Positions 27,383 to 36,425 of a DNA stretch of 64,000 nucleotides are shown one piece after another; position 1 is the first letter of the stretch; each line of letters opens with the position of its first letter. The translations under genes were made by a program, and so were the position numbers. A model generated the notes under the pieces. That model made no database searches. It was given only the letters and a program-made list of their open reading frames with translations, and was not told the origin of the DNA. Source of the DNA: Clostridium_F caseinilyticum (lineage in GTDB: Bacteria; Bacillota; Clostridia; Clostridiales; Clostridiaceae). The stretch is from assembly GCF_046127645.1 (NCBI RefSeq), contig NZ_CP175919.1; one strand, given 5' to 3'.

Positions 27383-28666
27383 TTATTTTGAACATTCTAT
27401 CATTATATTTAATATTTCTTTATCTGTTTTTATCATTCCAGGGTAAGCTATTCTACCTATATTTTTCATTGTAGTTTCTATGGAATCACCAACAATACCA
27501 CATTTATTTGGTATCACTATATTGTTAAGCGCCATTTTAGCACTTAAAAAAGCTGCTTTCACTCCAGTGTTTGCTTTCAGTGAACATGCTGAATTTCCTC
27601 CAGTGCAAATTATCCCTGTAATATTAGATGCCATATTTTTTATAGTATTTTCGATTTCTTTTGATTCACCGCCTAATAAATAACAAATTCCTGCACTTAC
27701 TCCTGTGCCTGCAGCTATAGCACATCCGCAGAAAGCAGACAACTTCCCGGAAAATTCTTTTATATATATATTTATTATATAGCTTAAAGCTATGGATCTT
27801 GCCAATGTTTCATTATTTAAATTTTTCTTTTCTTTTATGGCTAGTAAAGGTAGTGTAGTTATTATGCCATGATTACCGCTTCCTGTTACTGTCATTGCAG
27901 GTATAGCTGCACCAGATACCCTAGCATCTATAGCGCCACAAGTAAGTGCTTCAGCATATAATTCATAATTATTTTTATCGCAACCTTCTAAAATTAATTT
28001 GCCCAATCCTATGCCTAGACCTTCTTCTAAGCCTTTTTCAGATAGTTTTTTGTTCATTTTAACTGACTCTAATAAAAAATCTATTTTTTTATAATTAACA
28101 GTATTTACAAATTGTAATATTTCTTCTAATTTCATTTCAGTTATTTTTTTAGAATCTATATTTTCTTCTGAAAAAGTAATATTTTTGTTGGGTGTATATT
28201 CTTTTTGGTATAAAACCTTATTATTTTTTTCTACTAAAATTATATTATCATGCTTATATCTTATTATAGTTCTTCCTACTCCATTATTTGTGTTTACTAT
28301 AGCTTCTACATAAAGATTTTCTGCTTCTGATTTTATTTCTACATCAATTTTATCTAACATGGATTTAGCTTCTTTTATATCTTCTTTTTTTATTTTTTTT
28401 AAACATTCTAAACCTAAGGAAGAATCACCACTAATAGCTCCCAGTAAAGCGGCCATTTCATTTCCAACTTCTTTTGTGCCTGGAATTGTGCAAGAAAAAG
28501 CATTTTTAAATAATCCAGCATCTGTTAGGATTTTTATATTTTTTATTTTCCCACCAATTATTTCATAGGCTTTAGCAGTGGATAAAGCTATAGAGGCTGG
28601 TTCTGTAACACCGAATCCTGGAATCATTTCTTTTTTTAATATATTTATTATAATATTTTCATCCAT
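27383..28666 (-). CDS. UPF0597 / L-cysteine desulfidase (CdsB-like) family protein
   Basis: A 427-residue member of the serine dehydratase alpha-like UPF0597 (YhaM/CdsB) family. Conserved features are PGFGVTEPASIALS at the N-terminus, TVTGSGNHGIITTLPLLA, FCGCAIAAGTGVSAG and ICTGGNSACSLKANTG, with several cysteines expected to hold a [4Fe-4S] cluster. Characterised relatives degrade L-cysteine to pyruvate, sulfide and ammonia, which would fit an amino-acid fermenter; other substrates are possible. The ribosome binding site AGGAGGGG is well spaced. Not overlapping its neighbours. Confidence 0.88.
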   Translation of the reverse strand: MDENIIINILKKEMIPGFGVTEPASIALSTAKAYEIIGGKIKNIKILTDAGLFKNAFSCTIPGTKEVGNEMAALLGAISGDSSLGLECLKKIKKEDIKEAKSMLDKIDVEIKSEAENLYVEAIVNTNNGVGRTIIRYKHDNIILVEKNNKVLYQKEYTPNKNITFSEENIDSKKITEMKLEEILQFVNTVNYKKIDFLLESVKMNKKLSEKGLEEGLGIGLGKLILEGCDKNNYELYAEALTCGAIDARVSGAAIPAMTVTGSGNHGIITTLPLLAIKEKKNLNNETLARSIALSYIINIYIKEFSGKLSAFCGCAIAAGTGVSAGICYLLGGESKEIENTIKNMASNITGIICTGGNSACSLKANTGVKAAFLSAKMALNNIVIPNKCGIVGDSIETTMKNIGRIAYPGMIKTDKEILNIMIECSK

Positions 28667-28759
28667 AATACCCCTCCTAATATATTATAGGATCAATTTT
28701 ATATTTAGTAGTTTATAATTGTAATCATATAATTTTTGTGATTAGTGTTTAAATAATAA

Positions 28760-28798
28760 AAATCTCATTATTTAATTTCTATAAAATAATGAGATTTC
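28760..28798 (-). terminator. Hairpin between glycosyltransferase and desulfidase genes
   Basis: AAATCTCATTATTT (28760-28773) and AAATAATGAGATTT (28784-28797) form a 14-bp stem followed on the minus strand by T-rich sequence. It lies between the glycosyltransferase terminator and the start of the next gene. Confidence 0.55.
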
Positions 28799-28868
28799 CT
28801 TTGTTAATACTATTTTTAATAAATAAACTTGATAAATAAGTATATAATTGTTTAAAAAAATTATATTC

Positions 28869-28915
28869 AAAAACACAGGCATATATAAACTTTATTTATA
28901 TATGCCTGTGTTTTT
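28869..28915 (-). terminator. Glycosyltransferase terminator
   Basis: A nearly perfect 21-bp stem (28869-28889 with 28895-28915) has a 5-nt loop and a T-run on either strand. Its 5' arm overlaps the stop codon of the glycosyltransferase. Confidence 0.85.
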
Positions 28916-30317
28916 AATCCATCTCTTGTATACTTATTTCTCTTATATGTTTTGTGTGGCTCCATTCTTTATCATTTTTATTTAGAATTCCTTGTATGGT
29001 TATTGGTATCCAAGTTAATGTATAAATACCATATAATAAATACCATATAAACATTTTTAATGATTTTTTTCTGTCTACTATATATAAAAGTAGTATAAAA
29101 ATACCTAAATATATTATTGATAAAATAGCTACTTCATATAACTTTGGCTTACTTCCTAAAATCAATGTAAATAAAAATACATTTAAAGAATAAGCTGAAA
29201 ATGTCAAAAACATTCCTTTAGAAAGTTTCTTTTCCAAAAGCATAATAAGAGGAGTAAATAAAAATTGTACTATACTAAAAGTTTTCCATATCCAAGGCGA
29301 AAATAAATAACTTATTACAAATATATTAGCTCCTTTAGAACAATTATTTTGTATTAATGTAAGGAGAGCTGACAATGCAAGCAAAATAGTAACAAAAGGT
29401 TGTACTGTATATAAAGCACAATCTAAAGCAATAAAACTTCTTTCTTTAAAAGCTTTTTTTATAAGTTTTGTAAAAAATCTTGAGGATACATCTGCAAATC
29501 CTTGCATCCATCTTTTCCTTTGGTTCCAAGATTGCTTTAAAGTAAGAGGTTTTTCATCATAAACTCTAGCATTATGAGCCCAACCTACTTTATGACCATT
29601 TAAAACTAATTTACATGTAAATTCTAAGTCCTCTGTTAAACAAGTAGCACCCCAACCTAATTCTTTTAGAGTTTCTGAATCCATACAAAAGCCAGTGCCA
29701 CCTATTTGATTTGATAGTTTCAAATTAGCTCTTGCTAGCTGAAATAATCTATTTGTTGTCCAAAAAGCTATAGAATAAGAACCAGTTATCCAAGAATCAT
29801 TAGGATTTTTGCTATCTATGTACCCTTGAACTACTTTGTATCCCTTAAGCATCTTGTAATTCATTTCTTTTAAAAAGTTTTTAGAAACTAAATTATCTGC
29901 ATCAAATATTGCTATAGCATCATAGTTTTTGTCCATTTTAAATAATTTAGAAAACATCCATTCTAAAGCATAACCCTTTCCACGTTTATCAGGCACATTT
30001 CTTTCACAAACATATATTCCATCATAAGTTTTGCCAATTTTAGCAGTATTATCAGTACAATTGTCTGCTATTATAAAAATATCATACATATTTTTAGGAT
30101 AGTCTAGTGATTCCAAGCTCTCTATTATTTTTCCTATAACCATTTCTTCATTATGAGCTGCTACGACTAGAGCAAAGTTCTTTTTTGGATTGCATTTTTC
30201 AGCATTGTTGTCCTTTTTTTTATATATACCGAATAAAGATAATATAAGGTAATATAATGTTATAATAAATACAAAAATTTGAAAAATTAAAGTTAAATCA
30301 AAAATAAAATCCTTCAT
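28914..30317 (-). CDS. Membrane-bound family 2 glycosyltransferase
   Basis: A 467-residue processive-type GT2 enzyme. It has one N-terminal membrane segment (about 7-30), a cytoplasmic GT-A domain and about four C-terminal membrane segments. Catalytic motifs are FALVVAAHNEEMVIG, IADNCTDNT, the DxD-type AIFDADNLVS, the acceptor-site TCLTEDLEFT and the processivity motif QRKRWMQG (Q-x2-RW). This fits a synthase of an extracellular polysaccharide such as a beta-glucan or poly-N-acetylglucosamine. It appears as a single gene, with no other exopolysaccharide genes next to it. Confidence 0.92.
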   Translation of the reverse strand: MKDFIFDLTLIFQIFVFIITLYYLILSLFGIYKKKDNNAEKCNPKKNFALVVAAHNEEMVIGKIIESLESLDYPKNMYDIFIIADNCTDNTAKIGKTYDGIYVCERNVPDKRGKGYALEWMFSKLFKMDKNYDAIAIFDADNLVSKNFLKEMNYKMLKGYKVVQGYIDSKNPNDSWITGSYSIAFWTTNRLFQLARANLKLSNQIGGTGFCMDSETLKELGWGATCLTEDLEFTCKLVLNGHKVGWAHNARVYDEKPLTLKQSWNQRKRWMQGFADVSSRFFTKLIKKAFKERSFIALDCALYTVQPFVTILLALSALLTLIQNNCSKGANIFVISYLFSPWIWKTFSIVQFLFTPLIMLLEKKLSKGMFLTFSAYSLNVFLFTLILGSKPKLYEVAILSIIYLGIFILLLYIVDRKKSLKMFIWYLLYGIYTLTWIPITIQGILNKNDKEWSHTKHIREISIQEMD

Positions 30318-30686
30318 TAGTTATACCCTTTCTATTTAAATATTTAATAATACTGTTCTTACGATTATTTTTAAACATTATACCGTTATTCATAATAACA
30401 CATTTTCGTATTGTTGTTAATCATTAAAAATATTTTTTATTTCTTAAATTATTCATTTGAATTATATATTGATCATATTATAAAGTAATATTATATTTAA
30501 TTTCCATATTATTATTTTAACACACATTTATTTTTATATATAATTATGTTGTTTATATTGATTTTGAACAGAATATATGCTATACTTTATATTGTAATAT
30601 GATTAATAAAACTTTTGTGTAAATGTATACATAATATATAGTATACCCTATTCAGAATTTAACTTAAAATTAAAGGAGTGTTTTCT
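30318..30686 (+). promoter_or_regulatory. Intergenic region with promoter for the 30.7-kb small gene
   Basis: TTGATT (30558-30563), a 17-bp spacer and TATACT (30581-30586) make a good sigma-A-type promoter about 100 bp before the start. The rest of the stretch is AT-rich with no other recognisable feature. Confidence 0.6.
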
Positions 30687-30878
30687 ATGAACAAAAACTT
30701 TAATAAAATTCCTAAAAATGTATTGGATCAAGTTGATGGCTTAATATGTGATTCAGGAATGTCAAAAGAGGAATTTATAAGAAATTTAATTATAACTTAT
30801 GGCATAAATTCTGAAGCTCATAATTATGCTGAACATTTAAAAGGTTATGATACCTATTGTGATAGCTTTATAGGCTAA
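30687..30878 (+). CDS. Small protein with possible ribbon-helix-helix fold
   Basis: A 63-residue protein with no assigned function. The middle (IPKNVLDQVDGLICDSGMSKEEFIRNLIITYG) has the spacing of a ribbon-helix-helix domain: a short strand, helix, a Gly-Met-Ser turn and a second helix. If so it could bind DNA as a dimer, but this is inference. ATG at 30687 follows AAAGGAG by 8 nt; a GTG 9 nt upstream falls in the binding-site region. It has a clear promoter and its own strong terminator, so it is a monocistronic real gene. Confidence 0.7.
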   Translation: MNKNFNKIPKNVLDQVDGLICDSGMSKEEFIRNLIITYGINSEAHNYAEHLKGYDTYCDSFIG

Positions 30879-30931
30879 TTTTTAAATTTTAGCCTTTTAC
30901 CCTTTATATAAATTATAAAACTAACAAAACA

Positions 30932-30968
30932 AAAATACCCTGCTATTTTTATAGCAGGGTATTTTTTG
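30932..30968 (+). terminator. Terminator after the small RHH-like gene
   Basis: AAAATACCCTGCTAT (30932-30946) and ATAGCAGGGTATTTT (30951-30965) form a perfect 15-bp stem with a T-run. Confidence 0.9.
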
Positions 30969-31082
30969 TCCCACTTTGTAAATAATTATAATTTAAATTT
31001 TAGTTTGATTTAAATTTAAAAAATTATTATAATATTATTACATAATGCTAAATTATGTAATAATATTTAGGAGGTTAATGGA

Positions 31083-33104
31083 ATGTTTACTAAAGAAAAT
31101 TTAAAAAAGCTCAGTTTTAAAAAGAAAATTTTAGTAACTTCTTTATTGATTTTTTTAATTTCAATGGCTTTGTTAACAGGGCTTACCTTTAAAATGGTAA
31201 GTAGTAAATTCCAAAATCAAGTTAAAGAAGATGGGTTAAACCTAGCAAATCAAGTAAGTTCCCAAGTTGTCTCATCTCAAAGGGCTACAAAGGAAATAGA
31301 TAAAATTTTAGCAGACAAAGTTTTATCTATTTCAAAATTGGTCATAGAAAACAAAAATATTTCTAATGAATATTTGACCAGTATTGCAGTAAAGTGTAAT
31401 ATACAAGAAATAAATGTAACAGACAAAAATGGGAAAATATTATATTCTAATATGCCAGAAAATATAAACTATGTATTTCCAGTGGATTATTCTGGACAAG
31501 ACATATTAAAGGGTAAAAAAGATCAAGTTATTGAAGAAATAAGACAAAATAATGTGAATCATAATTATTATAAGTATTGTGCATTAGCTATGCCTAATGG
31601 TGGTTTAATACAAACAGGCATTAATGCAAATGAAATCCATAATATTAATAAGTCTGTAGATCCACAAGTTCTTTTAGAAAAATTAGCCAAAGATAGTAAC
31701 ATAAAATTTGCTTTAATTATGGATAATAAATTTAAAGTTACTTACCATAGTGATAAAAAAAGAGTTGGAAAAATTCTAAATGATACTGGAAGTAAAAGTG
31801 TAATGAATACAGGTAAAAATCATTCTTCTATATATGATTATGAAGGTGAAGAAGTTTATGACGTTATCATGCCATTAAAAGATGAAAATGGTAAAATATT
31901 AGGCGCTATGGATATAGGAATATCTTTAACTACCCAACAAGCTGCTCTTAGGAATATATTGATAACTTCTATAGTGATAAGTTTAATAACTTTTGCTTTA
32001 TCTGGATTAATAATACTTTATATACTAAAGATATCTTTAAAACCATTGGATAATTTGTCTAGTATAGCTAAAAAAGTATCACAGGGTGACTTAACAGAAA
32101 AGGTTGAAATTAACAATGAAGATGAAATTGGACAGCTAAGCAAAATATTTAACACAATGATAGACAGTTTAAGAGAAATTACACAAAATATAAATAACTT
32201 TTCAATGCAGTTAGCTGGAGCTTCACAGGAGATTTTATCTTCTGCAGAGCAAACTTCAGCAGTATCACAGGAGATTGCTAGTGCTACGGAAGAAATTGCT
32301 TCTGGAGCAGAAAATCAAGTAAAATCAAGTAATGAATCATCCTTATTAATGAATGATATTATGGGAAATATGTATACTCTAAAGAGTGAATTTGATGAAA
32401 TAATATCTTTTTCTAATAATACAAATACATTAGCTTCAAAAGGACAAGAAAATATGTCTAATATGGTTAATCAAATGTCTACAATTAAGAGCAGTGTATT
32501 AAATTCTTCTGATATAATATATGATTTACAAAAGAATTCAGAAGAAATAGGAAATATTGTAGAAATAATAAATAGTATAGCAGATCAAACTAACTTGTTG
32601 GCATTAAATGCCTCTATTGAAGCTGCTAGAGCAGGCGAAGCTGGAAAAGGGTTTGCAGTAGTAGCAGATGAAGTTAGAAAGTTAGCAGAAGAATCTATAA
32701 ACTCTGCTAATAACATTAAGAGTTTAATACTAAATACTCAAGATAAAACTAAAGCAGCTTTAAATTCTATAAAAGATGGTGCTTCACAATCTGAAAAAGG
32801 TGAAAGTATAGTTGCTGAAGTAAAGGAATCTTTAGAAGAAATTTTAAGTTCATTTTCTAATGTTAATCATAAATTTGGAAGCATAGATTCCATGATTGCA
32901 GCTTCTAATGATGGCATTACTAATATGGCATCAAAATTGTATGATATAGAAACTATATCTAATACAGCTTCTGCTAATACGGAAGAAGTAGCTGCTTCTA
33001 CAGAAGAACAAAGTGCTACTATAGAAGAAATTACTGAATCTATAGAAAAATTAGTTAGTTTGGTAGAAAATTTAAAAGAAAGTGTATCTATATTTAAACT
33101 TTAA
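31083..33104 (+). CDS. Methyl-accepting chemotaxis protein
   Basis: A 673-residue transmembrane chemoreceptor. The first membrane helix is at about 17-40, then an extracytoplasmic dCache-like sensor (about 45-280) and a second helix (about 290-315). A HAMP domain (about 316-370) leads into the signalling domain, with the hairpin tip around IADQTNLLALNASIEAARAG and methylation-helix repeats rich in Glu/Gln. It relays ligand binding to CheA/CheW. The ligand is unknown and no che genes are nearby. The ribosome binding site is AGGAGG, 9 nt before ATG. A bidirectional terminator follows. Confidence 0.95.
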   Translation: MFTKENLKKLSFKKKILVTSLLIFLISMALLTGLTFKMVSSKFQNQVKEDGLNLANQVSSQVVSSQRATKEIDKILADKVLSISKLVIENKNISNEYLTSIAVKCNIQEINVTDKNGKILYSNMPENINYVFPVDYSGQDILKGKKDQVIEEIRQNNVNHNYYKYCALAMPNGGLIQTGINANEIHNINKSVDPQVLLEKLAKDSNIKFALIMDNKFKVTYHSDKKRVGKILNDTGSKSVMNTGKNHSSIYDYEGEEVYDVIMPLKDENGKILGAMDIGISLTTQQAALRNILITSIVISLITFALSGLIILYILKISLKPLDNLSSIAKKVSQGDLTEKVEINNEDEIGQLSKIFNTMIDSLREITQNINNFSMQLAGASQEILSSAEQTSAVSQEIASATEEIASGAENQVKSSNESSLLMNDIMGNMYTLKSEFDEIISFSNNTNTLASKGQENMSNMVNQMSTIKSSVLNSSDIIYDLQKNSEEIGNIVEIINSIADQTNLLALNASIEAARAGEAGKGFAVVADEVRKLAEESINSANNIKSLILNTQDKTKAALNSIKDGASQSEKGESIVAEVKESLEEILSSFSNVNHKFGSIDSMIAASNDGITNMASKLYDIETISNTASANTEEVAASTEEQSATIEEITESIEKLVSLVENLKESVSIFKL

Positions 33105-33110
33105 TTAATA

Positions 33111-33149
33111 TAAAATAGAACCTAGATTAAAAATCTAGGTTCTATTTTA
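33111..33149. terminator. Bidirectional terminator between mcp and ccdA
   Basis: A perfect 18-bp stem (33111-33128 with 33132-33149) and a 3-nt loop, T-rich in both directions. It serves the convergent mcp and ccdA genes and overlaps the ccdA stop. Confidence 0.88.
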
Positions 33150-33833
33150 TATGCCTAAATATATTAGATAGAGTCCTATAGCTAATATAATTACACCTAA
33201 TATTATTTTTAATAAATTAGTTACTTTGCTTGCTTTAGAAGATTGGCTTAAAGATTCAACAAAACCTAATGAAGTTCCTGATAAAATTATTACAAAACAA
33301 TGGCCTACAGAGTATAAAAATAACATTAAGAATCCTAATAATATATTACCTTTACTTCCTACGAAAGCCAATATAGCTATTAATACAGGTGTAGAACAAG
33401 GTGAGGATAAAACTCCACCTAATATACCTAAAAAGAAGGCTCCAAGTATACCCTTTTCCTTTTTAGGTACTTTACATGCCTTATTCCTAGGTTCTATTAC
33501 ACCTATAATCTGTAAACCAACAAAAAGCATTATAGCACCTAATAGTAAGTACCACAATTTACCACCAGAAGTAAAGAATTTTCCTACCAAAGAAGAAATT
33601 ATCCCTAAAGTAGTAAATGTAATTATTATACCTAAAGAAAAGAATAATGAATATTTAAAAGCAGTTTTTTTGTCATTTTTACCATATTTATTTACATAAC
33701 CTATTATTAAAGGAATTGAGGAAAGCACACAAGGACTAAAGGAAGAAATTATTCCACCTAAAAAGGATATTAGCAAGGCTAAAAAAATATTGTTACCCAT
33801 TAAGTTTATACCCTTTGTTATAATTTCATTCAT
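33147..33833 (-). CDS. ccdA: CcdA-type cytochrome c biogenesis / thiol electron transporter
   Basis: A 228-residue membrane protein with about six membrane helices, of the CcdA/DsbD-transmembrane family. It moves reducing equivalents from cytoplasmic thioredoxin across the membrane. The paired redox cysteines are in SFSPCVLSSIP and SSPCSTPVL, each next to Pro. The gene starts 1 bp after the stop of the thioredoxin-like gene; the pair probably passes electrons to extracytoplasmic thiols. No cytochrome c genes are nearby, so the acceptor may be another exported protein. Confidence 0.93.
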   Translation of the reverse strand: MNEIITKGINLMGNNIFLALLISFLGGIISSFSPCVLSSIPLIIGYVNKYGKNDKKTAFKYSLFFSLGIIITFTTLGIISSLVGKFFTSGGKLWYLLLGAIMLFVGLQIIGVIEPRNKACKVPKKEKGILGAFFLGILGGVLSSPCSTPVLIAILAFVGSKGNILLGFLMLFLYSVGHCFVIILSGTSLGFVESLSQSSKASKVTNLLKIILGVIILAIGLYLIYLGI

Positions 33834-33834
33834 G

Positions 33835-34266
33835 TTATCTTACACCCATTTTATTTATTATATCTACAATTTCATCTTTTGTAAGTATTCCTTCATGTCT
33901 AAGGAACACTTTTCCATCTTTATCTAAAAATACTTGTGTTGGAACCACTGAAACTTTATATTTATCTCCAAATTGGGGGTTTTTTGTTAAATCTACTATA
34001 TGGGTATCCACTTTATTTTTATACTCTTCCTTTATTTCTTTTATAATAGGTGTCATTTTCCTACAAGGTCCACAAGTTGGAGAACTTAATTCTAATAATA
34101 CAGGCATTTTACCTATATTAGCTTCATAATTAGTATTTTCTTCTTTTATTAAATTTCCTTTTGTATTAGAATACCCTTCCTTTGGTTTAACAGCTTTAAA
34201 CCAAGCCATAATGGCGATAATAACAATTAAAATAAATATTATAAATAATTTAATACTTTTTTTCAT
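33835..34266 (-). CDS. Membrane-anchored thioredoxin-like protein
   Basis: A 143-residue protein with an uncleaved-looking N-terminal membrane anchor (about 5-24) and an extracytoplasmic thioredoxin domain. The active site is CGPC (SSPTCGPCRKM), and the cis-proline is in SVVPTQVF. It is the likely partner of the CcdA protein encoded next to it. Good ribosome binding site (AAAGGAGG). Confidence 0.93.
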   Translation of the reverse strand: MKKSIKLFIIFILIVIIAIMAWFKAVKPKEGYSNTKGNLIKEENTNYEANIGKMPVLLELSSPTCGPCRKMTPIIKEIKEEYKNKVDTHIVDLTKNPQFGDKYKVSVVPTQVFLDKDGKVFLRHEGILTKDEIVDIINKMGVR

Positions 34267-34306
34267 AACTCCTCCTTTATATTTTAGAATATAATGTAAG
34301 AATTTT

Positions 34307-34349
34307 AAATAACCTTCAAAGAATACAATTTTTCCTTTGAAGGCTATTT
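34307..34349 (-). terminator. Terminator after the nitrilase-family gene
   Basis: A 15-bp stem with one mismatch (34307-34321 with 34335-34349) is followed by T-rich sequence on the minus strand. It lies between the nitrilase stop and the thioredoxin gene. Confidence 0.65.
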
Positions 34350-34381
34350 AAATTTTAACATATGGTTATTTTCTTATTAAA

Positions 34382-35218
34382 TTAAATTTCTGTTAAACTA
34401 TATATATCTTTTCTTCTATGTTTTAAAAGTGGCAGTTCTTCTCTTATTTTATTTTCATAATCTAAATCTATTTCTGTGAAAAGTATATCTTCTTTTGCAC
34501 CTAATTTAGTTATTATATTTCCCCAAGGAGTAGTTATTAATGAATTACCATAAGATATATAATTGCTATTTTCATTCCTAGCAGGTGCTACACCTACCAT
34601 ATAGACTTGATTATCTAATGCTCTGCTTTTAAACAAAGTATCCCAATGAGCAGGTCCTGTAGTCATATTAAAAGCCGCTGGAGTGAATATAATTTTAGCT
34701 CCCTTAATTGCCATTATTCTTGAAAGTTCTGGGAATCTTATATCATAGCATATCATAACTCCTAGCTTTCCCCAAGGAGTATCAAAGAGTGTTATTTTGT
34801 TTCCAGGAGTTAATGTATCAGATTCTTTAAAGGTTACTCCTCCTTTTACATCTATATCAAACAAGTGAATTTTTCTATGTTTAGCTATTAATGTACCTTC
34901 ATTATCTACTATCATAGATGTATTATAAACTTTATCTTCTTCTATTTCAGGAATAGAACCTGCTATAATATAAAGGTTTAAATCTTTTGCAATTTTTTTA
35001 ATAGCCTTTACAGTTTCTCCACCATTTTCTTCATTTATTATTTCGCCATAAGGTTTAAAATATTTATTTTCGTAAGGACAGTTAAACATTTCTGGTAGAA
35101 TGGCTATATTACAATTTTCTTCTTTAGCTTTTGTTAGCATTTCTATAGCTTTTTCTATGTTTTTTTTCTTTTCTTTTTCAACTTGCATTTGGCATAAAGC
35201 TATTTTTAACTTATTCAT
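34382..35218 (-). CDS. Carbon-nitrogen hydrolase (nitrilase superfamily, omega-amidase-like)
   Basis: A 278-residue amidase of the nitrilase superfamily. The catalytic triad is visible: Glu in ILPEMFNCPYE, Lys in KHRKIHLFD and Cys in VMICYDIRFPE. Closest in style to Nit2/omega-amidase, which hydrolyses alpha-keto amides such as 2-oxoglutaramate; substrate not proven. The start is the ATG after GGAGGGATTTT; an in-frame ATG six codons earlier overlaps the binding site. Monocistronic with a following hairpin. Confidence 0.92.
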   Translation of the reverse strand: MNKLKIALCQMQVEKEKKKNIEKAIEMLTKAKEENCNIAILPEMFNCPYENKYFKPYGEIINEENGGETVKAIKKIAKDLNLYIIAGSIPEIEEDKVYNTSMIVDNEGTLIAKHRKIHLFDIDVKGGVTFKESDTLTPGNKITLFDTPWGKLGVMICYDIRFPELSRIMAIKGAKIIFTPAAFNMTTGPAHWDTLFKSRALDNQVYMVGVAPARNENSNYISYGNSLITTPWGNIITKLGAKEDILFTEIDLDYENKIREELPLLKHRRKDIYSLTEI

Positions 35219-35325
35219 AAAATCCCTCCAACTCAAATTATTATAATAAATCTATTAATTTAGTCAAAGTATTACAAGTATATAATATTAATCTAAAATT
35301 ATTTTTAGTTAAATTATTAATATGA

Positions 35326-35883
35326 TTATTTATTTTTTTCAGAATCATGGTTTTTATTTTCTAAAGAACTATCTACAAAAGCATGTTTCACATATTTATT
35401 TAATATAATTTCAAATTTTTCTTTATCTGAAGATGGAATATCCCAATCTCTCCTATCTGTTTTCCCTTTTTTATTTGAAAAAGTAAAAAATAAAAGATTA
35501 GGATGTTTAGGATGCCATTCCCATTTTGTTATATCCTCCCAGTATATGAAATTATAGATACTGTTATTATATAAACTTTTATTCCCCATACCTTTATCTG
35601 TTACTATCTTTAATTTTGTAAAATCATATATACTTATAAGAAAATATATAATTATAAGCAAAGCTGTATTAGAAGTAGTGCCTTTTATAAAAGCATATAG
35701 CATATAAAATACAATACCTATCATAAGTAGTAATATAAAACTTTGTTTTACTGCACTTCTTTTTAAAATCATTAATTTATTACCAATATCTTTATCCTGC
35801 TTTCTTCCTAATATAAAAGAGTAAAAGAACTGAATAATTATAGCTATTACCAAAACTATTTGTAATATTTGTTCAAATTTCAA
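35326..35883 (-). CDS. Membrane protein with C-terminal soluble domain (DUF5673-like)
   Basis: A 185-residue protein of unknown function. It has three N-terminal membrane segments (about 5-24, 50-66 and 72-90), then a cytoplasmic domain of about 90 residues containing NFIYWEDITKWEWHPKHPN and RRDWDIPSSDKEKFE. This pattern recalls small membrane-linked PH-like domains (DUF5673/YcxB type), but the match is from general appearance only. Translation starts at TTG, 6 nt after GGAGGG. Confidence 0.7.
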   Translation of the reverse strand: MKFEQILQIVLVIAIIIQFFYSFILGRKQDKDIGNKLMILKRSAVKQSFILLLMIGIVFYMLYAFIKGTTSNTALLIIIYFLISIYDFTKLKIVTDKGMGNKSLYNNSIYNFIYWEDITKWEWHPKHPNLLFFTFSNKKGKTDRRDWDIPSSDKEKFEIILNKYVKHAFVDSSLENKNHDSEKNK

Positions 35884-35992
35884 AGGAATCCCTCCAGTAT
35901 ATAGTAAATTCTTTAAAGTTATTTTTAATATATTCTACAGCTAAAAATAAAAGTCCTTTTATTTTAGTTCCCTTAAAATCTATTTTTATTCC

Positions 35993-36285
35993 ATAACTAC
36001 CTTATCTAATACTCTCATCTTCTTTAAAGGCGCAGTGAAGAACAGTTACATCTTGTATAATTATTTGCAAAACTACCTCTAAAGCCAAGGACTTTGTTTA
36101 TAGGTTTTATAGGAGTAAAAGTTAAATTGAAGGATTAATATTTAACTAATTTATCCGATGACTACCCGCTCTAATATTCCTATCTTCTTCAAAGTGGAAG
36201 TAAAGAGCGGCTATGTCCTAAATAATCATTTTCTAAGCTTTAGTGTGACTAAGAACTTCCTCTAAAGCTTAGAAATCTGTTTATA
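35993..36285. repeat. Two tandem, diverged copies of a structured intergenic repeat
   Basis: Unit A (about 35993-36105) and unit B (about 36157-36285) align over their length, e.g. ACTACC-(N4)-TCTAATA, ATCTTCTT, CTCTAAAGC and TTTATA blocks. Unit B folds into two hairpins: CCGCTCT/AGAGCGG (36166-36210) and a perfect 14-bp stem (36230-36243 with 36262-36275). A 31-nt core of unit B (36185-36215) recurs identically in inverted orientation at 45122-45152. No ORF is present. It lies upstream of both flanking genes. Confidence 0.65.
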
Positions 36286-36425
36286 TCAAAGTATAACGTA
36301 CAATAAATGATTAAATAATATTATTAAATTAAAAAAACATTCTAAAATTCTAAAATTAATGTGTTATAATTAATAAATTCTAATTTTTATAGTACTAGTA
36401 ATTATTTAAAAGGAGAGATTTTCAG

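Noticed and set aside
35993..36285. CRISPR array
   Set aside because: Only two diverged units with unequal spacing and internal hairpins; no short uniform repeats and no cas genes.
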